A stretch of 64,000 nucleotides of DNA. It comes from [Clostridium] asparagiforme DSM 15981 (GTDB lineage Bacteria > Bacillota > Clostridia > Lachnospirales > Lachnospiraceae). Below the pieces are notes generated by a model. That model was not told the DNA's origin. It made no database searches and saw only the letters and a program-made list of their open reading frames with translations. Made by a program: the position numbers and the translations under genes. The stretch is from positions 744,001 through 808,000 of the forward strand of contig CP102272.1 of NCBI GenBank assembly GCA_025149125.1. The letters run 5' to 3'. Positions 27,081 to 35,870 of this stretch are shown here, one piece after another. Within the stretch, counting starts at the first letter, position 1. Each line of letters opens with the position of its first letter.

Positions 27081-27097
27081 TTGGCATGAAACTTGCT
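27081..27097 (+). promoter_or_regulatory. Sigma-54 (-24/-12) promoter
   Basis: TTGGCATGAAACTTGCT: GG at 27083-27084 and GC at 27095-27096 with N10 between, essentially the same as the promoter at 10809. Lies 64 bp before the YjiH-like start. Confidence 0.83.
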
Positions 27098-27161
27098 TGA
27101 TATAAAGTGAACCACCAATGAAGAAAGGAGCGTATGATGTAGCCGTCATACAAAGAGGAGT

Positions 27162-27830
27162 ATGGAAAGTCAAAATCTGAAACAAGAAGAGGTAAAGGTA
27201 AAATGGTATGGGTATCTGGTGCTGTTTTTGGGAATCCTGTTTTTCTCAGGGCTGATGAAGGACGCGCCCGGACCCCTCAAGGCGCTGGATTTTAATAATG
27301 TGCTGGGCAGCTTCGGAAAGCTGGGAACCCTGAGCGAGGGCGCGGGAACCCTGGCCGGGAATTTCCGCGGCACCGCGGGCACAGGCCCCAGGGACGGATG
27401 GCTGTACGGCTTAAGCCTGGTTCCGGGCGTTATGCTGGCTTTGGGCGCGGTTAAGGTAATCGACCACCTGGACGGCATGAAGGCGGCCCAGAAGCTGTTA
27501 AGCCCCCTGATGAGACCGCTCATGGGACTTCCGGGAAGCTGCGGCCTGACGTTGATCGCAAGTCTTCAGTCCACGGACGCGGCCGCATCCATGACCAAGG
27601 GTCTCTGCGACGACGGTTACATAACCGAGAAGCAGAAGGCGGTATTCTGCGCGTTCCAGTTTTCGGGCGCTTCGGCGATCACCAACTTTTTCGCCTCGGG
27701 CGCGGCGCTGTTCCCATTTATTGGGGATATTCCGATCTTTAAACCGCTGGCATTGATTCTGATCATGAAATTTGTGGGAGCGAACGCGCTGAGATTCTAT
27801 CTGAATAAGTTTGACAAGGAGGACGAGTAA
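27162..27830 (+). CDS. yjiH: YjiH family membrane protein (nucleoside-recognition Gate domain)
   Basis: 222 aa, matching E. coli YjiH in length. Membrane segments near 13-28, 90-105 and at the C-terminus. SLQSTDAAASMTKGL, then QFSGASAITNFFASGAALFPF, is the Gate-domain pattern. YjiH/YjiG pairs form a two-part transporter and often sit beside peptidases. First gene of the sigma-54 operon; ribosome site AGAGGAG. Confidence 0.8.
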   Translation: MESQNLKQEEVKVKWYGYLVLFLGILFFSGLMKDAPGPLKALDFNNVLGSFGKLGTLSEGAGTLAGNFRGTAGTGPRDGWLYGLSLVPGVMLALGAVKVIDHLDGMKAAQKLLSPLMRPLMGLPGSCGLTLIASLQSTDAAASMTKGLCDDGYITEKQKAVFCAFQFSGASAITNFFASGAALFPFIGDIPIFKPLALILIMKFVGANALRFYLNKFDKEDE

Positions 27831-27831
27831 T

Positions 27832-28305
27832 ATGGCAGAGCAGGTGAAGGCTAAGCGGGGGAATGTGATTGACGCGTTTGTGGACGGAGCGCGCAACGGA
27901 CTGAAAATTGCGTTTAACTCCATGCTTCCCAATACGCTGTTTGGATTTACACTGACGATTATTTTGAATTTGACGGGTCTTGCGGACGTGATCGGCGTGG
28001 TGTTCGCGCCGGTGATGCGGATTTTCGGCCTGCCCGGCGTGGCGGCCACCGCCGTGATGGCGATCTTCCTTTCCATGGGCGGCGCTGCGGGCGTGATCGC
28101 GGGACTGTTTACCGCAGGCCAGCTGACCGAGCCCCAGGTGGCGATTCTGCTGCCCGCGCTGCTGCTCTCCGGAGCGCAGATCCAGTTTATGGGACGGCTT
28201 CTGGGAACCGCTGATTTAAAAACCAAATATTATCCCCACATGTTTGTGACCGCCACGTTGAACGGCTGCGTCGCAATGCTGATCATGAACTATTTCATCG
28301 TATAA
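27832..28305 (+). CDS. yjiG: YjiG family membrane protein, partner of YjiH
   Basis: 157 aa, with the family pattern ARNGLKIAFNSMLPNTLFGFT and FLSMGGAAGVIAGLFTAGQL. AAGGAGG sits just before this ATG, so I reject the longer frame beginning inside the yjiH end. Together with YjiH it probably imports a dipeptide or acyl-amino acid. Confidence 0.8.
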   Translation: MAEQVKAKRGNVIDAFVDGARNGLKIAFNSMLPNTLFGFTLTIILNLTGLADVIGVVFAPVMRIFGLPGVAATAVMAIFLSMGGAAGVIAGLFTAGQLTEPQVAILLPALLLSGAQIQFMGRLLGTADLKTKYYPHMFVTATLNGCVAMLIMNYFIV

Positions 28306-28330
28306 TTTATCCGCGAAAAGGAGAGTCAAA

Positions 28331-29455
28331 ATGGGAGAGAGAACCGATTACGTTACATATGTCCACCAGGTGTACGATTATCTGCACACCATCCCGGAGA
28401 AGGGATTTGAGGAGTTCAAGACATCGGCCTTTGTGCTGGAGGAGCTGAAAAAGATCGGCTTTGAGGATATTAAGACCGGCGTGGCCGGGACCGGAATCAT
28501 CGTCACCATCGATTCCGGCAAGGAAGGGCCGGTGCTGGGCCTGCGGGCGGATATGGACGCCCTGGAGTTTATCATCGACGGCAAGAAAACCATGATCCAC
28601 GCCTGCGGCCACGACGGCCACACCTCCATGCTGCTGGCCGCGGCCCGGGAGATTCATGACCGGGACCTGGTGAAGAAGGGCAAGTTAAAGATCATTTTCC
28701 AGCCCGGCGAAGAGCGCCTGTACGGCGCGCTGCGCATGATTGACTCCGGCCTGCTGGACGACGTGGAGGAGATCGTGGGCATGCACCTGCGTCCCAAGCA
28801 GGACTGCCGCCTGGGCAAGGCTATCCCGGCTATGTACCACTGCGCCAGCTGCATCATGGAATTCACCATCAAGGGAGTCACCTGCCACGGCTCCAAGCCC
28901 CACCTGGGCGTGAACGTGGTGGACGCCGCTTCCCTGGCGGTGCAGGCCATCAACGCGATCCGCGTCAATCCGGCGATCCCCAGCTCCATCAAGGTCACCA
29001 ACATCACGGTGCCGGGGGAAACCTATAACAATATTCCCGACGAGGCGTTTATGGCGATGGACATCCGGTCGGAGAGCAACGAGGAGATCGAGCGCATCAA
29101 GGAGCGGGCCATCGCAGCCGTGACCGGCGCCGCGGCCGCGGTGGGAGCGGAAGCCATTCTGCGCTCCAAGGACGGCGTTCCGGCCGCTGAGTTCGACCAG
29201 GGTATGATCGAGCTGGCCGAGGAAACCATAAAGGACGTGCTGGGCGAGGACGGCTCCATCGGAATTTTCAAGAATTCCGGCGGAGAGGATTTCCACTACT
29301 ATGCCCAGAAGCTTCACTGCAAAGCCACCTACCTGGGACTGGGCGCGGACGCGGTTCCGGGCTTTCACAACCCCAACGTGGTGATCGACACCAAGGCGCT
29401 GGAGTACGGCGTGCCCATCTGGTGCAGACTGGTGGAGAAGCGCCTGGGAGCATAA
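28331..29455 (+). CDS. M20 family amidohydrolase/peptidase
   Basis: 374 aa, M20D-like. LRADMDALEF and HACGHDGHTSMLL carry the metal-site residues; GMHLRP and a late GGEDFHYY complete the pattern. Members hydrolyse N-acyl amino acids, aminobenzoyl-glutamate or dipeptides. The E. coli parallel is yjiG/yjiH beside the isoaspartyl dipeptidase gene iadA. Substrate presumably enters through the two upstream membrane proteins. Confidence 0.85.
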   Translation: MGERTDYVTYVHQVYDYLHTIPEKGFEEFKTSAFVLEELKKIGFEDIKTGVAGTGIIVTIDSGKEGPVLGLRADMDALEFIIDGKKTMIHACGHDGHTSMLLAAAREIHDRDLVKKGKLKIIFQPGEERLYGALRMIDSGLLDDVEEIVGMHLRPKQDCRLGKAIPAMYHCASCIMEFTIKGVTCHGSKPHLGVNVVDAASLAVQAINAIRVNPAIPSSIKVTNITVPGETYNNIPDEAFMAMDIRSESNEEIERIKERAIAAVTGAAAAVGAEAILRSKDGVPAAEFDQGMIELAEETIKDVLGEDGSIGIFKNSGGEDFHYYAQKLHCKATYLGLGADAVPGFHNPNVVIDTKALEYGVPIWCRLVEKRLGA

Positions 29456-29479
29456 AATTTCACAGACAGACGGACCACG

Positions 29480-29509
29480 CGGCCCCGGCATTCAAACCTG
29501 CCGGGGCCG
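29480..29509 (+). terminator. Terminator-like hairpin after the M20 gene
   Basis: Perfect 11-bp stem CGGCCCCGGCA / TGCCGGGGCCG with an 8-nt loop, followed by TATCTGTTG; the U run is weak but the stem is very strong. Confidence 0.65.
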
Positions 29510-29610
29510 TATCTGTTGATTACGGTTTACAGGTAATATCCCGCGAGGCGTTTTGGGTGAGTGGAGCGCAGGGGGCCGGTTCGCTGCGACTCTGTGCCTC
29601 GCCCGGAACA

Positions 29611-29660
29611 GGGGATTTACATTTTCCGGCGCGCATAGTACAATGGTGGGAGCGAAATGG
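29611..29660 (+). promoter_or_regulatory. Promoter module copy 2 (before the flippase)
   Basis: TTTACA-N17-TACAAT, near-identical to 22571-22620 (47/50). The leader again holds a small hairpin, CCGCGC / GCGCGG (29669-29687), whose loop shares GTTGT with copy 1. Confidence 0.82.
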
Positions 29661-29748
29661 GCTTGCCGCCGCGCCGGTTGTGCGCGGGTTACAGGAAACA
29701 TGCGGGCGGCCTGCGGTGAATGATTGTTTGACGGAAGGAAATAAAAGA

Positions 29749-31200
29749 TTGGCTGAAACAGAAATCAAAGGCCAGGTGATCAAAGGGCTTTTTTGGAAAA
29801 TATCGGAAAACTTTGGGGCGCAGGGCCTGCAATTTGTGATCTCCATCCTGCTGGCCCGTCTGCTGACGCCTGCGGAGTACGGTCTGGTGGGGATTGTGAT
29901 GATCTTTATCACCCTCGCCAACGTCACGGTGCAGAGCGGTTTTTCAACGGCGCTGATTCAGAAGAAAAATTCGGACGAGACGGATTTTTCGTCGGTGTTT
30001 TATTTCGGACTGTGCCTTGCGGCGGCGATGTACGGGGCGCTGTTTTTCGCGGCTCCGGCCATCGCCCGGTTCTACAGAAACGATGTGCTGGTCCCCATCG
30101 TGCGGGTGCTGGCGTTCGTTTTGTTTCCCGGTTCCGTGATTTCGGTGCAGACCGCTTATGTTTCCAGGAAAATGGAATTCAAGGGGCTGTTTAAAGCCAC
30201 GATCTGCGCGGTTGTGGTGTCCGGCGCGGCCAGCATTTGGATGGCCTACACGGGATTTGGCATCTGGGCCATCGTGGGGCAGCAGCTCTCCTACTACGTG
30301 GTTTTGATGGTCTGCCTGTTCTGGACCGTGACCTGGAGGCCGGGGCTCGTTTGCTCGTTTATCCGGATTGTGAGAATCCTGTCCTTTGGCTGGAAGCTGT
30401 TGGCGGCATCCCTGATCGATACGCTGTTCAACAACCTGTACGGCCTTATTATGGGGAAAATTTACAATGAAGAGCTGCTGGGAATCTATAACCGCGGAGA
30501 CCAGTTTCCCAAACTGATCGTCAACAACCTGGGAGCGGCCATCCAGGCCGTGCTCCTGCCCGCCTTTTCCTCGCGTCAGGGGGAGGCGGCCGAAGTGCGC
30601 AGCATGGTGCGCCGGGCCATCCGCACCAGCTCTTTTCTGGTGCTGCCCATGCTGTTCGGACTGTTCGCCGTGGCGGACACCATGGTGTTGGCGCTGCTGG
30701 GCGAAAAATGGCTGGTCTGCGTTCCCTACCTGCGGATCATGTGCGTGGCTTACTCCTTCTGGCCGATCCACATCACCAACCTCCAGGCCATCAACGCGGT
30801 GGGGCGCAGCGACGTGTTCCTGAAGCTGGAGGTGATCAAGAAGGTCGTGGGGATTTTGGGCCTGGTGGTGGGAATCCGCTACAGCCCCATTGTTCTGGTG
30901 TCCATCAAGGCGGCGCTGGATTTCCTCAGCACCTTTATTAACGCCTGGCCCAACAAGAAGCTTTTAGGCTATAGCATCGGCAGCCAGTGGAGGGATATCA
31001 TGCCGTCCATGGCCCTGTCCCTGGTGATGTGCGCGCTGGTCTACGGGCTCCAGTTCGCGCTGCCCGGCGGGCCGTGGATGAAGCTGATTCTCCAGATTCT
31101 GGCAGGAGCGGGAATCTATGGGGGGCTGGCGTGGCTGTTTAAGGTGGAGAGCTTTACCTATCTCTTCAATCTTGTGAGCGTGCGGATGGGGCGGAGATAG
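29749..31200 (+). CDS. Polysaccharide flippase (Wzx/PST type), first copy
   Basis: 483 aa with about 12-14 membrane segments. The start LAETEIKGQVIKGLFWKISENFGAQ and ARLLTPAEYGLVGI are typical of lipopolysaccharide/teichuronic-type exporters. I use TTG with AAGGAA upstream; the frame is open for another 109 codons, but those run through the promoter and terminator. Moves lipid-linked repeat units across the membrane. Confidence 0.87.
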   Translation: MAETEIKGQVIKGLFWKISENFGAQGLQFVISILLARLLTPAEYGLVGIVMIFITLANVTVQSGFSTALIQKKNSDETDFSSVFYFGLCLAAAMYGALFFAAPAIARFYRNDVLVPIVRVLAFVLFPGSVISVQTAYVSRKMEFKGLFKATICAVVVSGAASIWMAYTGFGIWAIVGQQLSYYVVLMVCLFWTVTWRPGLVCSFIRIVRILSFGWKLLAASLIDTLFNNLYGLIMGKIYNEELLGIYNRGDQFPKLIVNNLGAAIQAVLLPAFSSRQGEAAEVRSMVRRAIRTSSFLVLPMLFGLFAVADTMVLALLGEKWLVCVPYLRIMCVAYSFWPIHITNLQAINAVGRSDVFLKLEVIKKVVGILGLVVGIRYSPIVLVSIKAALDFLSTFINAWPNKKLLGYSIGSQWRDIMPSMALSLVMCALVYGLQFALPGGPWMKLILQILAGAGIYGGLAWLFKVESFTYLFNLVSVRMGRR

Positions 31201-31218
31201 TACAATGGTGAGAGCGAA
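31196..31218 (+). promoter_or_regulatory. Third, partial copy of the promoter module
   Basis: ATAGTACAATGGTGAGAGCGAA matches the -10/start part of the other two copies in 21 of 22 bases, but there is no good -35. It overlaps the flippase stop codon and precedes the ATP-grasp gene. Confidence 0.5.
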
Positions 31219-31234
31219 TTTGTGAGGTGACAAT

Positions 31235-32209
31235 GTGAAAACAGTATTGATAACGGCGATCGGCTCCTTTTCAGCGGATATCGTCATAAAGAAGTGCCGG
31301 GAAAACGGTATGCGGGTGATCGGATGCGATATTTATCCCCGGGAGTGGGTGGTGGACGCGGGCAATGTGGACGCGTTCTACCAGGTGCCCCGCGCCACGG
31401 AGGCGGAGGCCTACCCGGAGGCCCTTTTGGGTATCTGCTCCCGCGAGGAGGTGGATGGGATTCTGCCTCTGACCGATGTGGAGGTCGACGTGCTCTGCAG
31501 GCTGCGCGGGGAATTTGCGGGCAGGGGAATCACGCTGTGCATTTCAGAGGACGCCTGCATCGGGCTTTGTCGGGATAAAATGAAGCTGTTCTGCCGTCTG
31601 GAGGAGGAGCGGCCGGGCATGGTGATCCCCACCCAAACGCTTTTAGGGGTAAAGCCGGAAGCCCTCTCCTACCCGGTGGTCTGCAAGCCCTATAACGGCC
31701 GGAGCAGCCAGGGGCTGACCTTCATCGGCTCGCTTCGGGAGATGGAGCGCTTTTTGGAGGGAAGGGACGTATCGGATTACATTGTGCAGCCCCTGGTAAA
31801 AGGGGACGTCATAACGGTGGACGTGGTGCGAAACGCAGCGGACGGAGCCTGGGCGGCCGTGTGCCGCCGGGAGCTACTGCGCACGTTAAACGGCGCGGGC
31901 ACGTCGGTGCGGGTATTTAGGAACCCGGAGCTGGAAGGGCTGTGCGGACGCATCGCGGGCTGGCTGGGCGTGAACGGCTGCGTGAACATGGAGTTTATTG
32001 AGGACGGCCGGGGGCAATACCACATGCTGGAGTGCAATCCCCGCTTTTCGGGCGGGGTGGAATTTTCCTGCATGGCGGGGTACGACTGCGTGACGGAACA
32101 TCTGCACTGTTTTGAGGGAAAGCCCGTCGATACCCGGGCGGAGATAACAGAGATGTATATTGCGAGAAAATTTGAGGAATATATTACCGGGACCGGCGGG
32201 GCGCGGTGA
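31235..32209 (+). CDS. ATP-grasp enzyme of the polysaccharide locus
   Basis: 324 aa. The N-terminal Rossmann-like part starts MKTVLITAIGSFSADIVIKK. The ATP-grasp core includes VCKPYNGRSSQGL and a metal-site end MEFIEDGRG-x6-ECNPRFSGG. Such carbamoyl-phosphate-synthase-like ligases in capsule clusters attach amino acids or other acids to sugars. GTG start with GAGGTGA upstream. Confidence 0.78.
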   Translation: MKTVLITAIGSFSADIVIKKCRENGMRVIGCDIYPREWVVDAGNVDAFYQVPRATEAEAYPEALLGICSREEVDGILPLTDVEVDVLCRLRGEFAGRGITLCISEDACIGLCRDKMKLFCRLEEERPGMVIPTQTLLGVKPEALSYPVVCKPYNGRSSQGLTFIGSLREMERFLEGRDVSDYIVQPLVKGDVITVDVVRNAADGAWAAVCRRELLRTLNGAGTSVRVFRNPELEGLCGRIAGWLGVNGCVNMEFIEDGRGQYHMLECNPRFSGGVEFSCMAGYDCVTEHLHCFEGKPVDTRAEITEMYIARKFEEYITGTGGAR

Positions 32210-32222
32210 GAGAGGGAGAACG

Positions 32223-33194
32223 ATGGAAGCTGAGACGGTGATGGCGAGCATCAACTGCGTTACATTTAACCATGTGAATTATATCAGAAAGGCGCTGGAC
32301 AGTTTTCTGATGCAGAAAACGGATTTCGCCTTTGAGATTCTGGTGCACGACGACGCCTCCACGGATGGGACCAGCGAGATCATAAGAGAGTACGAGGCAA
32401 AGTATCCCGGCCGGGTGCGGCCGCTGATTCAGAAGGAAAACCAGTATTCCCAGGGCATTGACAACATCAGCGGAGCGTTCAATTTTCCCAGGGCCAGGGG
32501 AAAGTATATTTTCATGTGCGACGGGGACGACTATTTCCTCTCCCCGGACAAGCTGCAGCGCCAGGTGGATTACATGGAGGCCCACCCGGACTGTACGCTG
32601 TGTATCCACAGCGCCCGCATCGACCTGGTGGGAAAGGCGCTGACCGAGAGCCAGATGCGGCCCTACCGGAAGAGCCGGGTGATCCCCCCGGAGGAGATCA
32701 TCGACAAGTCTTCCGGCTACGCCATGTCCTCCATGGCTTTTCCGGCCCGGCTGGTGAAAGAGCTGCCCGACTATTACGTGGACTGTCCGGTGGGCGACAC
32801 GCCCCTGCAGCTTTTGGCTGCGGCCAATGGATACGGCTATTATATGGATGAACCCATGAGCGCGTACCGCGTGGGGGTCGCCGGGTCCTGGACCGTGGAG
32901 GGCAAGAGCGGCGACTATGAGGGGAAGCAGAGCGCGTATTACCGGCGGATGAAGCGGACTTACGAACAGTTCGACCGGGCCACCGGCGGGCGGTTTCATC
33001 AGGCGGCTGAGAGCGCGGCGCTTCGGACATACTTCCATACCATGGTGAATACGAAGAAGTTCGACGAGATATATAATCCAGCCTACCGCCGGTATTACAG
33101 GGAGCTCACCCCCAGGACCCGCTTCTTTCTGCGGTTTGAGCGTTCCATGCCCGGGGCATATAAAATGGCGAGGAAAGCATTCACTGGAAGATAA
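32223..33194 (+). CDS. GT2 family glycosyltransferase
   Basis: 323 aa. ASINCVTFNHVNYIRKAL at the start, VHDDASTDGT (about 36-45), and metal-site CDGDDY near residue 100. The Gly/Tyr-rich second half resembles capsule GTs of Firmicutes. Starts 13 bp after the ATP-grasp stop with GAGAGGG ahead. Confidence 0.85.
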   Translation: MEAETVMASINCVTFNHVNYIRKALDSFLMQKTDFAFEILVHDDASTDGTSEIIREYEAKYPGRVRPLIQKENQYSQGIDNISGAFNFPRARGKYIFMCDGDDYFLSPDKLQRQVDYMEAHPDCTLCIHSARIDLVGKALTESQMRPYRKSRVIPPEEIIDKSSGYAMSSMAFPARLVKELPDYYVDCPVGDTPLQLLAAANGYGYYMDEPMSAYRVGVAGSWTVEGKSGDYEGKQSAYYRRMKRTYEQFDRATGGRFHQAAESAALRTYFHTMVNTKKFDEIYNPAYRRYYRELTPRTRFFLRFERSMPGAYKMARKAFTGR

Positions 33195-33222
33195 TTCCAG
33201 TGGCTGCTTCCTCGCCGTTTTT
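33167..33222 (+). terminator. Intrinsic terminator beginning inside the glycosyltransferase gene
   Basis: Long interrupted stem: GGCGAGGAA / TTCCTCGCC outside and CACTGGAA / TTCCAGTG inside, then TTTTT. The left arm lies in the last nine codons of the GT gene. It separates this operon from the convergent transpeptidase gene. Confidence 0.82.
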
Positions 33223-33233
33223 ACGGTTTGGAT

Positions 33234-34709
33234 TTACTGTTGTGCAAAGAGAGGGTCCGTGGGATCCCAGGTCTGATCCGCGGGAATGGTCTGCTCGATG
33301 GCGGGCCGGTCATAGGGGCCGGGCTTTTCCGAGTTGTAGATATTCACCGTGGTGCCGATGCCGCAGTGGTCATACACCCACTTGGCTTCCCCGGAAACCA
33401 GACGGACGCAGCCGGCAGACTCGGCGATGCCCAGATAGTTGTAGGTCATGGGGTCCAGCGTCATGGGATCCGGGCTGCTGTAAAGGATGGAGTGGATCAG
33501 GAAGCCCTTGTAGATCCGGGTTGCGTACTGGGTGAAGATCCCGTGGTTCATATCACGCCAGCGGTACTTGGCCGGCGTCTGGAAAGTTCCAAGGGGCGTA
33601 TCCGGGCCGGTGGAGGTCAGGAACGTCTTGACCGGGATAATGAAGCCGTTGGCTCCGTCCTGGGCGAAAATGGTCATGCAGTTCATCTGCTTGTTGATGC
33701 TGATGAGGAACGGGCCGTTGTTGCCCACGATGGGCTCTAAGTCGGTCAGCAGCTTTCCGGTCTCGTCAAAGTAATACTTGAAGCCGTCGATGTACTGCCA
33801 GCCGGTCACAGGGGCGTTGTCCACAAAGTAGTAGCGGTCCTTGTCGTTCCAGCCCCATCCGGTAAAGGGAACGCCGGTTCCGTTGGTGTAGGAAACCACG
33901 CCGTCCACGATCTGAACGCCGTCCGGGAACGCCGCTTCCACTGCATTCTCCATATTGTAGGAAGCGCCCTCCACGTCCTTGCCCCAGAGGGAAACGCGGA
34001 AGCCCTTTAATACCTTTCCGGTGCCCATGGTGCCCGCTGTCCCGCTGTTGCGCGCCCAGCCCAGCTCCGTGCCGTCGTTTAAGGTGGTGCAGTAGTAGAT
34101 GTCAAACTTGTTGCGGGCGAAGCCGTTGAAGCGCAACTGAATGGCTTCCACCAGCGCGCCGTCGTCCCACACGGTGGTGTGGCCGCCGTTCATGGCCCAA
34201 TCGCTCCAGCCGTGGGCTCCGGTGTAAGTCCGGTACAGGACGTCGCCCACGATATTGTTGAGGTAAATGGACACGGAGCGGAAGCCTTCGTCCGCTGTCA
34301 CCGGGGTGTCGCCCACCACCGGATCGGTCCAGGTGGTATCGGGTCTCAATACCTGAATCTGGACATAGGGAGTGTTCGCAATCACCGCCTGTCTGGCGGC
34401 CTCCTCCTCGGCGAATCTGGCGGCAGCCTCGGCTTCCGCATCGCCCTGGGCCGTGTCGTCGGCCGCCTGCTGGGCGTTGGCCGCATCTTCCGGAGTGGTA
34501 ACGCCGGCGTCCGGTGCGGTAGTTGCGGCGTTGGGGTCGGCCTGGTTCTCCGCCTGCGTTTCCGTGGGCGCAGACTCGCTCTCCGCCGCTGTGGTAAAGC
34601 CCGGTCCGTAGTTCGAATCATCCTGGACAGCCCATGCCGGACTTGCCTGGCCGATGATCAGAAGACCGGATAAAAAAGCGGCGGCAGCCCGCTTAGCTAA
34701 TTTATTCAT
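33234..34709 (-). CDS. Secreted L,D-transpeptidase (YkuD) with ChW and CW-binding repeats
   Basis: 491 aa. Signal peptide cleaved near ASPAWA (about residue 28), then an Ala/Glu-rich linker. Two ChW-type repeats (about 115-260: GWSDWAMNGG, LGWARNSGTAGTMG) are followed by choline-binding-like repeats (RYYFVDNAPVTGW, FKYYFDETGK). The catalytic YkuD domain at the C-terminus has FLIHS and the active-site SAGCVR. It cross-links or anchors to peptidoglycan at the cell surface. Single gene between two terminated units; AGGAGG precedes the ATG. Confidence 0.9.
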   Translation of the reverse strand: MNKLAKRAAAAFLSGLLIIGQASPAWAVQDDSNYGPGFTTAAESESAPTETQAENQADPNAATTAPDAGVTTPEDAANAQQAADDTAQGDAEAEAAARFAEEEAARQAVIANTPYVQIQVLRPDTTWTDPVVGDTPVTADEGFRSVSIYLNNIVGDVLYRTYTGAHGWSDWAMNGGHTTVWDDGALVEAIQLRFNGFARNKFDIYYCTTLNDGTELGWARNSGTAGTMGTGKVLKGFRVSLWGKDVEGASYNMENAVEAAFPDGVQIVDGVVSYTNGTGVPFTGWGWNDKDRYYFVDNAPVTGWQYIDGFKYYFDETGKLLTDLEPIVGNNGPFLISINKQMNCMTIFAQDGANGFIIPVKTFLTSTGPDTPLGTFQTPAKYRWRDMNHGIFTQYATRIYKGFLIHSILYSSPDPMTLDPMTYNYLGIAESAGCVRLVSGEAKWVYDHCGIGTTVNIYNSEKPGPYDRPAIEQTIPADQTWDPTDPLFAQQ

Positions 34710-34789
34710 TCGTGAATCCTCCTAAATTTTGATAGAATTTCCGTACATGTCCTAATTTAACATATCTGTTATGAAAATTCTATATGTGA

Positions 34790-34818
34790 TTTACTTTTTA
34801 TTGGGATTATTGTAAAAT
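34790..34818 (+). promoter_or_regulatory. Sigma-A promoter before the GT8 gene
   Basis: TTTACT-N17-TAAAAT, 30 bp before the start codon, in an AT-rich divergent spacer shared with the transpeptidase gene. Confidence 0.6.
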
Positions 34819-34848
34819 TGTAAATAAAATGACCACGGAATGTAAGAA

Positions 34849-35859
34849 ATGGGTGCCATAATGAAATGGAATGAAGAGACAGTCAATATCATATACGCCT
34901 CCAACGACGGGTACGCGGGACATCTGGCCGCCTCCCTGGTTTCCCTGCTGGAGAACAACCGGCAGATTCCCCATATGCACATCTATGTGCTCTCGGTGAA
35001 CATGTGCGGGCTTTACAAGGAACGCCTGCGCCGGATCGCGGAGGGATACGGCCGGGGGTTTACTGCAGTGGAGCTGGGAGATCTGAAGCAGCGCTTTTCC
35101 TACGACATCGACACCAGGGGCTTTGACATCAGCGCCATGGGGCGTCTGTTTGCGGCCGAGGTGCTGCCGGAAACGGTGGAGAGGGCCCTTTATCTGGACT
35201 GCGATACCATCGTTTGCGGCAGCATTTTGCCGTTGTACGAGTGGGAGCTGGGGGACTGCCTGGTGGGGATGGTGATGGAGCCCACGGTTTACGGGGAGAT
35301 GAAGGAAGCGCTGGGGATGGGCCGGGACGACGCCTACTACAACTCCGGCGTGCTGCTCATGGCCCTGGGGCGCTGGCGCAGGGAGCGCGTATTAGAACGC
35401 CTGTTGGACTTTTACGGGGCTCATGCGGGCTGCCTCTTTGCCTGCGACCAGGACACCATCAACGGCGCCCTGAGGGGACAGATCCGCACCCTGCCGCCCA
35501 AATACAACTTTTTTACCAATTACCGGTATTTCCGCTACGACACGCTCCGGGGCCTGTGCCGCGCTTACGAGGAGGTGGGACGGGAGGCCTTTGCGGAGGC
35601 CAAACGTTACCCGGCGGTGCTCCATTACCTGGGGGACGAGCGGCCGTGGATCGCGGGGAACCGCAATCATTACCGGAAGCTGTATGAGACGTATCTGGAC
35701 CGGACACCCTGGAAGGGGACGCCCAAGCAGACCGGCAAGGAGCTTTACATGTTCCTTTGGTGGGGGCTCAACAAGGCGACGCTCCTGTGCCCGGGGCTGC
35801 GGCTGTGGATCAGCCGCCGGTTCGGCATGAAGGTGATCGACGCCCGGAAGAAATCATAA
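34849..35859 (+). CDS. GT8 family glycosyltransferase
   Basis: 336 aa. NIIYASNDGYAGHLAASL at the start and the DxD metal motif in ALYLDCDTIVCG (about 115-125). NSGVLLMALGRWR and DQDTINGAL are diagnostic for GT8 enzymes, which transfer glucose or galactose with retention. ATG 34861 is an alternative start that fits family length equally well. Confidence 0.87.
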   Translation: MGAIMKWNEETVNIIYASNDGYAGHLAASLVSLLENNRQIPHMHIYVLSVNMCGLYKERLRRIAEGYGRGFTAVELGDLKQRFSYDIDTRGFDISAMGRLFAAEVLPETVERALYLDCDTIVCGSILPLYEWELGDCLVGMVMEPTVYGEMKEALGMGRDDAYYNSGVLLMALGRWRRERVLERLLDFYGAHAGCLFACDQDTINGALRGQIRTLPPKYNFFTNYRYFRYDTLRGLCRAYEEVGREAFAEAKRYPAVLHYLGDERPWIAGNRNHYRKLYETYLDRTPWKGTPKQTGKELYMFLWWGLNKATLLCPGLRLWISRRFGMKVIDARKKS

Positions 35860-35870
35860 GGACTGGAAGA

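Noticed and set aside
29422..29748. 109-codon N-terminal extension of the flippase
   Set aside because: It runs through the promoter copy, leader hairpin and terminator region. The TTG at 29749 has a ribosome site and a family-like N-terminus.
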